64,000 bases of DNA, from positions 3,953,226-4,017,225 of the forward strand of contig CP059069.1 of the NCBI GenBank assembly GCA_017798145.1. The letters are read 5' to 3'. The notes under the pieces were generated by a model. It searched no databases. It worked only from the letters and a program-made list of their open reading frames with translations, and was not told the DNA's origin. The stretch's first letter is position 1. Each line of letters begins with the position of its first letter. Positions 59,698 to 64,000 of this stretch are shown one piece after another. This stretch comes from Akkermansiaceae bacterium (GTDB lineage Bacteria; Verrucomicrobiota; Verrucomicrobiia; Verrucomicrobiales; Akkermansiaceae). A program made the translations under genes and the position numbers.

Positions 59698-61197
59698 CTA
59701 TCCCGTGATTGTCTTGGCCAAGGCGATGGCTCGGAGGAGGGCTTTGGATTTGTTGACGGTCTCGTTGTATTCGTAGGTGGGATCGGAATCGGCGACGACT
59801 CCGGCACCGGCCTGGACGTGGGCTTTGCCGTCTTTCAAAAGGCAGGTGCGGAGGGTGATGCAGGAGTCGTGGGAGCCATCGAAGCCGAAGTAGCCGACGG
59901 CGCCGGCGTAGGCGCAGCGCTTGTTCTTTTCGAGCGAGTTGATGATCTGCATGGCGCGGATCTTGGGGGCTCCGGAGACGGTGCCTGCGGGGAAGGTGGC
60001 GCGCAGGACGTCGTAGGCGGTGTGGGAAGGGTCGAGCTCGCCATGCACGTTGGAGACGATGTGCATGACGTGGCTGTAGCGCTCGATGATCATGAAATCG
60101 TCGACCGTGACCTTGCCGTGTTTGGCGATGCGGCCGACATCGTTGCGGGCCAAGTCCACGAGCATGAGGTGCTCGGCGCGTTCCTTGGGATCGGCCAGAA
60201 GATCGGCGGCGAGGGCGTCGTCCTCCTCCGGGGTTTTCCCCCTCCAGCGGGTTCCTGCGATGGGGCGGATGTCGATGCGTCCGGCGATGGAGCGGACGTG
60301 GACTTCCGGCGAGGAGCCGACGAGGGCGAAGCCGTCCATTTCAAGGACGAACATGTAGGGGGAGGGGTTGACGTGGCGGAGGGCGCGGTAGAGATCGACG
60401 GGGGATTGGTCGAAGTCCGCGGTGAAACGCTGGGAGGGGACGAACTGGAAGATGTCGCCGGCCTTGATGAACTCCTTGCCGTCGCGGACGATCTGTTCGT
60501 ATTCCGCTTGGGTTGTGTTGGAAACGGCGGGTTCCTCGGTGATTTTGGCGAGGCCGTTGAGGGCGGGGATGTGGAGCGGGCGGTTGAGGATTTCCACGAT
60601 GGCATGGATGCGTCCGGTGGCGGCGGCGTAGGCTTCCTCGGCGGTGGGGTGCTCCTCCAGAAACGCGTTGGCGATGATCTGGACGCGGCGCAGGCGGTGG
60701 TCGAAGACGACGAGCGTGTCGGCGAGCATGAAAAGCGCGTCGGGGATGCCGAGGGTGTCGGGCGGGGAGTCCGTCAGGGTCGGCTCGAACTGTCGGACGG
60801 CGTCATAGGAAAGGTATCCTACCATTCCGCCGGAGAAAGGCGGGAGGGCGGGGTTCGGGACGGGCTTGAAGGGCGCCATCTCGCGCTCGAGGGCGGCGAG
60901 GACGTCGTCGGGGGCGGTGAGGCTGCGGGTCTTGTTGCCTTCGGTGATGGTGATTTCTTTCCCGTTAGCGGAGAAAATGCGTTTCGGGCCGGAGCCGATG
61001 ATGGACCAGCGCCCGCCCTTGTCGGTGGCTTCGGCGGATTCGAGGAGGAAGGAATGCTTCGCGTCGCGGAGCTTGAGATAGGCGGAGAGCGGCGTCTCGA
61101 AATCTGCGGCGAGCTGTGTGAACACGGGCACGACGTTTCCCTGTTGGGAAAAGGCGGTGAAAGCTTCCAGGGATGGCTCGACGGGGATCAGGGACAC
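59698..61197 (-). CDS. trpE: Anthranilate synthase component I
   Basis: The 499-residue product starts at a GTG at 61197 (a TTG at 61215 is the longer alternative). SFLLESAE carries the LLES tryptophan-feedback motif. The chorismate-binding domain follows with FQFVPSQRFTADFDQSPVDL, YMFVLEMDGFALVGSSPEVH, PIAGTRWRGKTPEEDD, HLMLVDLARNDVGRIAKHGK and FPAGTVSGAPKIRAMQIINS. The LLES motif supports TrpE over PabB. It uses ammonia from TrpG. The mature order on the minus strand is trpE, DUF4062-like/TPR gene, trpG. No Trp-rich leader peptide or obvious attenuator was found upstream. Confidence 0.94.
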   Translation of the reverse strand: MSLIPVEPSLEAFTAFSQQGNVVPVFTQLAADFETPLSAYLKLRDAKHSFLLESAEATDKGGRWSIIGSGPKRIFSANGKEITITEGNKTRSLTAPDDVLAALEREMAPFKPVPNPALPPFSGGMVGYLSYDAVRQFEPTLTDSPPDTLGIPDALFMLADTLVVFDHRLRRVQIIANAFLEEHPTAEEAYAAATGRIHAIVEILNRPLHIPALNGLAKITEEPAVSNTTQAEYEQIVRDGKEFIKAGDIFQFVPSQRFTADFDQSPVDLYRALRHVNPSPYMFVLEMDGFALVGSSPEVHVRSIAGRIDIRPIAGTRWRGKTPEEDDALAADLLADPKERAEHLMLVDLARNDVGRIAKHGKVTVDDFMIIERYSHVMHIVSNVHGELDPSHTAYDVLRATFPAGTVSGAPKIRAMQIINSLEKNKRCAYAGAVGYFGFDGSHDSCITLRTCLLKDGKAHVQAGAGVVADSDPTYEYNETVNKSKALLRAIALAKTITG

Positions 61198-61213
61198 GGG
61201 GGGAGGATGGGGC

Positions 61214-61250
61214 AAAACTCCAAACTTTAAACTTCAAATTTCAAGGAAGC
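61214..61250 (-). repeat. TTTGAA-type leader repeat upstream of trpE
   Basis: In the sense orientation it reads GCTTCCTTGAAATTTGAAGT then TTAAAGTTTGGAGTTTT, 16 bases before the GTG at 61197. The divergent gene at 61336 starts on the other side, so the same stretch may serve both promoters. Confidence 0.45.
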
Positions 61251-61335
61251 CCGGGATTTGGCCGACTCTTTGCGGTCGTTAGGGAGCACGGCTTTCCGCA
61301 TTGCGTTTTTGCGGGGTGGGGGGAATGTAGGCGCC

Positions 61336-62619
61336 GTGGCGATTGGCTTGGAAGAATTGAAAAGGAAACTGCCGGAGGGCGGGTTGTTTGGAGGCGGGGC
61401 GTGGCAGTGGTCGCCGGAGCCGTTGAGGCTGAGTGCGGCGGAGGCGAAGGAGGTGGTGGCGATGGGGCACACGTTGGCGAAGTTCCAGCAAGCCTGCGAT
61501 CTGCTGTATCGGCGCTCGGCGGCGGGGAAAATTTTCCCATGGTTGGCGGAATTGCTCGATGAGGGTAAGCCGGATTGGCTGGCGGTCTTGCAGCGCGAGG
61601 CGGGGATGATGGATCAGTTTCCGAGGGTGATACGGCCTGACCTGATGTTTGCGAAGGGGCGCTTCGCGGTGACGGAGCTGGACGGTGTGCCGGGCGGCAT
61701 GGGGATTACGGCGTGGCTTTCCAAGGTCTATTCCGAAGCGGGATATGAGGTGCTCGGCGGTGCGGAGGGCATGGTCGAGGGGTTCCGATCCATCATGCCG
61801 GATGGTGGGGATATCCTGGTGTCCGAGGAGGCGGGGGACTATCGGGCGGAGATGGACTGGCTGGCGGGAAGGCTTGGGGAGGGGTGGAAGACGGAAAGTG
61901 CGGAAGAGTATGAGGAATGCGGGCGTGACATCTACCGCTTCTTCGAGCTGTTCGATTGGGAGTCCATGCCGAATTTCCGCAAGCTCGCGGAGCGGTCGGC
62001 GAAGGGAGGGGTTCGCGTCACCCCGCCTTTCAAGGCCCACCTTGAGGACAAGCTCTGGCTGGCCTTGTTCTGGTCGCCCGCGCTGAAGAAAACCTGGGAG
62101 CAATCGCTGCGCGGGAGTCAGTTGCGGCGGTTGCGGGAGCTGATTCCCTTCGGCTGGGTGCTCGATCCCGAGCCGCTGCCGCCGCACGCGGCCTTGCCAC
62201 GGATCAACGCCCATTCGTGGGATGAGGTGGCGGAATTTTCCCAGAAGGAGAGGCAGCTGGTGCTCAAGATCAGCGGATTCCACGAAACGGCTTGGGGCTC
62301 GCGGGGTGTGTTCATCGGGCATGATCTTTCGTCGGCGGAGTGGAAGGAGCGGCTGGGCGCGGCGCTGGCGCAATCGGCGGAGCAGCCATGGCTGATGCAG
62401 GAATTCCACGAGGGCAGGCGCTTCGAGCATCCGGTCTATCAGGAGGATGGCGGCGTGAGGATGACCGAGGTCAGGGCGCGGCTGTGCCCGTATTTTTTCA
62501 CGGACAGGAGCGGCGAGACGAAGTTCGGCGGCTGCCTTGCGACGCTGGTGCCCGCGGACAAGAAGAAGATCCACGGGATGAGCGATGGGGTGCTGGTGCC
62601 GTGTGTGGTGGGGGAGTGA
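61336..62619 (+). CDS. Unidentified protein, possibly ATP-grasp-like
   Basis: The product is about 427 residues from a GTG at 61336 (VAIGLEELKRKLPEGGLFGG). A TTG at 61258 gives 453. No signal peptide is seen. Segments LVLKISGFHETAWGSRGVFI and PWLMQEFHEGRRFEHPVYQE have the spacing of lysine and acidic residues of ATP-grasp enzymes such as glutathionylspermidine-synthase-like ligases, and FPRVIRPDLMFAKGRFAVTE LDGVPGG resembles the loop around substrate. The call is tentative. It is divergent from trpE, with 138 bases between starts. Confidence 0.6.
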   Translation: MAIGLEELKRKLPEGGLFGGGAWQWSPEPLRLSAAEAKEVVAMGHTLAKFQQACDLLYRRSAAGKIFPWLAELLDEGKPDWLAVLQREAGMMDQFPRVIRPDLMFAKGRFAVTELDGVPGGMGITAWLSKVYSEAGYEVLGGAEGMVEGFRSIMPDGGDILVSEEAGDYRAEMDWLAGRLGEGWKTESAEEYEECGRDIYRFFELFDWESMPNFRKLAERSAKGGVRVTPPFKAHLEDKLWLALFWSPALKKTWEQSLRGSQLRRLRELIPFGWVLDPEPLPPHAALPRINAHSWDEVAEFSQKERQLVLKISGFHETAWGSRGVFIGHDLSSAEWKERLGAALAQSAEQPWLMQEFHEGRRFEHPVYQEDGGVRMTEVRARLCPYFFTDRSGETKFGGCLATLVPADKKKIHGMSDGVLVPCVVGE

Positions 62620-62770
62620 TTTCCCTCAGGCCGCCTTCGGCTCGGCACTCACAAAGGAGAGTTTCGGCCAGCAGGATGCCAGCGCGAAACGCGTGCCGAC
62701 AATCGCTCCCCCGATGGAGCGGATTTTTGCGAGCTGTCTGCTAGCGGTTTGCGAGCCGGTTCATGGGAAC

Positions 62771-63304
62771 TCATGTTCTGTTGGAGCGGATGTGATCGCG
62801 GATTTCAGTGCTGAGATCCGCGATGCGCGAGCTGAGGGTGTGGGTGAGTTCCGTCAGTTCCGTGTTCTTGCGCATGAGGTCGAGGAGGATTTCGAGATTC
62901 GCGTTTGCCTGTGCCTGGGACAATTCCCCCATCCTCGCAAGTTCCTCACGGTGGAGCGCATCGCTTTCCACGTTTGCCTTGTCGCGATCCGCCTGGCGGG
63001 TCTGGGCGAGCAGGATGAGCGGTGCCGCGTAGGCCGCCTGCAAACTGAAGGCGAGGTTCAGCAGGATGAACGGGTAGAGGTCGAAGCGGACGACACCCGC
63101 CGCGTTGAGGATGATCCAGGCGCCGACGATAACCGTCTGGCTGATGATGAAGGTGGGCGTGCCGAAAAAGCGGGCGAAGGATTCCGCTTTTTTCCCGAAG
63201 CCATCAGAGCCGAAGGCCGATGTGAGATGGTGGCTGCCGATGTGGAAGCGCAGGTGGTGTTTTGCCTTGGGGGTGGTTGGAAGGGAGGGGGCTTCGTTGT
63301 TCAT
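62771..63304 (-). CDS. DUF1003 membrane protein
   Basis: The 177-residue protein matches the DUF1003 layout: an N-terminal region ending RFFGTPTFIISQTVIVGAWI (first helix), NAAGVVRFDLYPFILLNLAF SLQAAYAAPLILLA (second helix with conserved FDPYPF-like segment), then a long coiled coil (ESDALHREELARMGELSQAQ, LEILLDLMRKNTELTELTHT). These small inner-membrane proteins are widespread and of unknown function; some annotations link them to transport regulation. It ends 152 bases from the ATP-grasp-like gene. Confidence 0.88.
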   Translation of the reverse strand: MNNEAPSLPTTPKAKHHLRFHIGSHHLTSAFGSDGFGKKAESFARFFGTPTFIISQTVIVGAWIILNAAGVVRFDLYPFILLNLAFSLQAAYAAPLILLAQTRQADRDKANVESDALHREELARMGELSQAQANANLEILLDLMRKNTELTELTHTLSSRIADLSTEIRDHIRSNRT

Positions 63305-63408
63305 GGCTAGCTGTCAGTGTGAGCAGTCCGCGATGGATATCGAGGGGAATCGCCTTTGCCAGATGACGGCAGGCTGGTCGGATGGGGGCAGGCCGGGCGC
63401 CGGAGTGG

Positions 63409-64000
63409 TCAGACCCTGTCCGCATGCTCGATGGCATCGCAGACGGCGGGGAAGATCTGGCGTTTGCGCGAAACCACGCCTGGGGCGAGGTAGAGGTTCT
63501 CATCGATGCGGTTGAACGGAAGCGCGGCGATGACATTTTCCGGGCCGACGGCGAGCACCATGCTCTTGAGCAGCGCCACATCGGTGACGACGAGGACGGC
63601 AATGTCATACCCCTTGTCATACTGGAGCGTGCGCAGCGCGGTTTCCAACTCCTCGCGGCGTGCCTTGAAGCCGTGCAAGTCCCGTTCCTCGACCTGCGAG
63701 ATGCTGATGAACTTGCCCTGCTCGTTGAACTCCTTCCGATCCGTGTGGATGATCTCGTCGGTCGTGCCGTTGGCGATGAGTGAGCCGACGGCGAAAAATT
63801 CCTCGGCGAATTCCTTGGCATCCACGCGTGCGATTCCGCTCAGCCAAGTGAGCATTTTCTGGTCGAGCTTGGTGGTGGTCGGCGAGGTCAGGCAGAGGGT
63901 GTCGGAGACGATGCCGCCGCAGAGGCAGAGCGCGACTCCCGGCGCGGGGATCAGATCGCGGTGGAAAAATTTCCGTGCGACGAGTGTGCTGGTGGATCCG
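63409..64000 (-). CDS. ppaC: Family II (DHH/DHHA2) manganese-dependent inorganic pyrophosphatase, C-terminal part
   Basis: The reading frame enters from the right edge and ends at 63409, giving about 197 residues. It begins GSTSTLVARKFFHRDLIPAP, then VALCLCGGIVSDTLCLTSPT TTKLDQ, which is the end of the DHH domain (SDTL, SPTTT). The DHHA2 domain follows: FNEQGKFISISQVEERDLHG (SQVE), VLVVTDVALLKSMVLAVGPE and VVSRKRQIFPAV (SRK). The enzyme hydrolyses pyrophosphate to drive biosynthetic reactions. The N-terminal metal site, and any CBS domains, lie beyond the window. Convergent with DUF1003? No: both are on the minus strand, separated by 104 bases. Confidence 0.87.
   Translation of the reverse strand, partial: GSTSTLVARKFFHRDLIPAPGVALCLCGGIVSDTLCLTSPTTTKLDQKMLTWLSGIARVDAKEFAEEFFAVGSLIANGTTDEIIHTDRKEFNEQGKFISISQVEERDLHGFKARREELETALRTLQYDKGYDIAVLVVTDVALLKSMVLAVGPENVIAALPFNRIDENLYLAPGVVSRKRQIFPAVCDAIEHADRV

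Noticed and set aside
61198-61335. Trp leader-peptide attenuator before trpE
   Set aside because: No short frame with clustered Trp codons and no alternative hairpins followed by a T run are visible.

Overview
The window is a 64 kb stretch of a GC-rich bacterial chromosome, most likely from the Verrucomicrobia (PVC superphylum, Verrucomicrobiae, Luteolibacter/Haloferula-like). The evidence is a PVC-type SGNH/propeller/HEAT/cytochrome c fusion, a type II pseudopilin with the H-X9-DG motif, two PEP-CTERM proteins, tandem PDZ/toroid/HEAT secreted proteins, and many genes without clear Shine-Dalgarno sequences. The taxonomic call is inferred from gene content only. The window cuts a gene at each end: an EamA transporter on the left and a family II pyrophosphatase on the right.

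Layout. 0-9 kb: DEAD-box helicase, farnesyl-diphosphate synthase (ispA), Mrp/ApbC, a secreted TPR protein, an overlapping pair that looks like a two-gene route to mnm5(s2)U in tRNA (MnmC(o)-like oxidase plus MnmM-like methylase), a Gfo/Idh/MocA oxidoreductase and a PDZ protein. 9-20 kb: M20 peptidase, Lhr-type ligase-associated helicase, a coupled parA / small-domain gene / rluD operon, a YyaL-like lipoprotein, hisB-hisH and a Tat-exported thiol-dioxygenase-like cupin. 20-25 kb: nusA-infB-rbfA, with a terminator-like hairpin in the nusA leader, then a pseudopilin. 25-35 kb: the large PVC fusion protein, a SWIM/SNF2 helicase, a membrane protein, and an ECF sigma / putative anti-sigma / PDZ protease-like cluster. 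35-39.5 kb: pheS and pheT, separated by a 476-bp unit made of one GxxExxY gene inside nearly perfect 28-bp inverted repeats. 39.6-49.8 kb: a minus-strand secretome cluster with a five-haem-motif c-type cytochrome, a sugar-dehydrogenase-like propeller, two tandem paralogues and two small exported proteins.

50-54.6 kb is the most unusual part. The 3' end of pyrC (dihydroorotase) is present four times as direct repeats: once in the intact gene and three times as orphan tails, each ending in a stop codon. The repeats bound three gene-sized modules: VapBC-like toxin-antitoxin, a PEP-CTERM protein, and an AbrB/PIN toxin-antitoxin. This looks like serial insertion of small cassettes at the pyrC 3' end, resembling an integron array but with a housekeeping-gene tail as the recurring site. 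No recombinase lies in the window. 54.6-64 kb: a second PEP-CTERM gene with a strong terminator, panD, rsmE, trpG/pabA and trpE (separated by a DUF4062-like/TPR protein), an unidentified possible ATP-grasp protein, a DUF1003 protein and the pyrophosphatase.

Most genes are housekeeping or envelope functions. The accessory signal is concentrated at three places where small insertions sit against core genes (pheS/pheT, trpE/trpG, the pyrC 3' end). Several unrelated genes also share a T-rich TTTGAA-type leader directly before the start codon.
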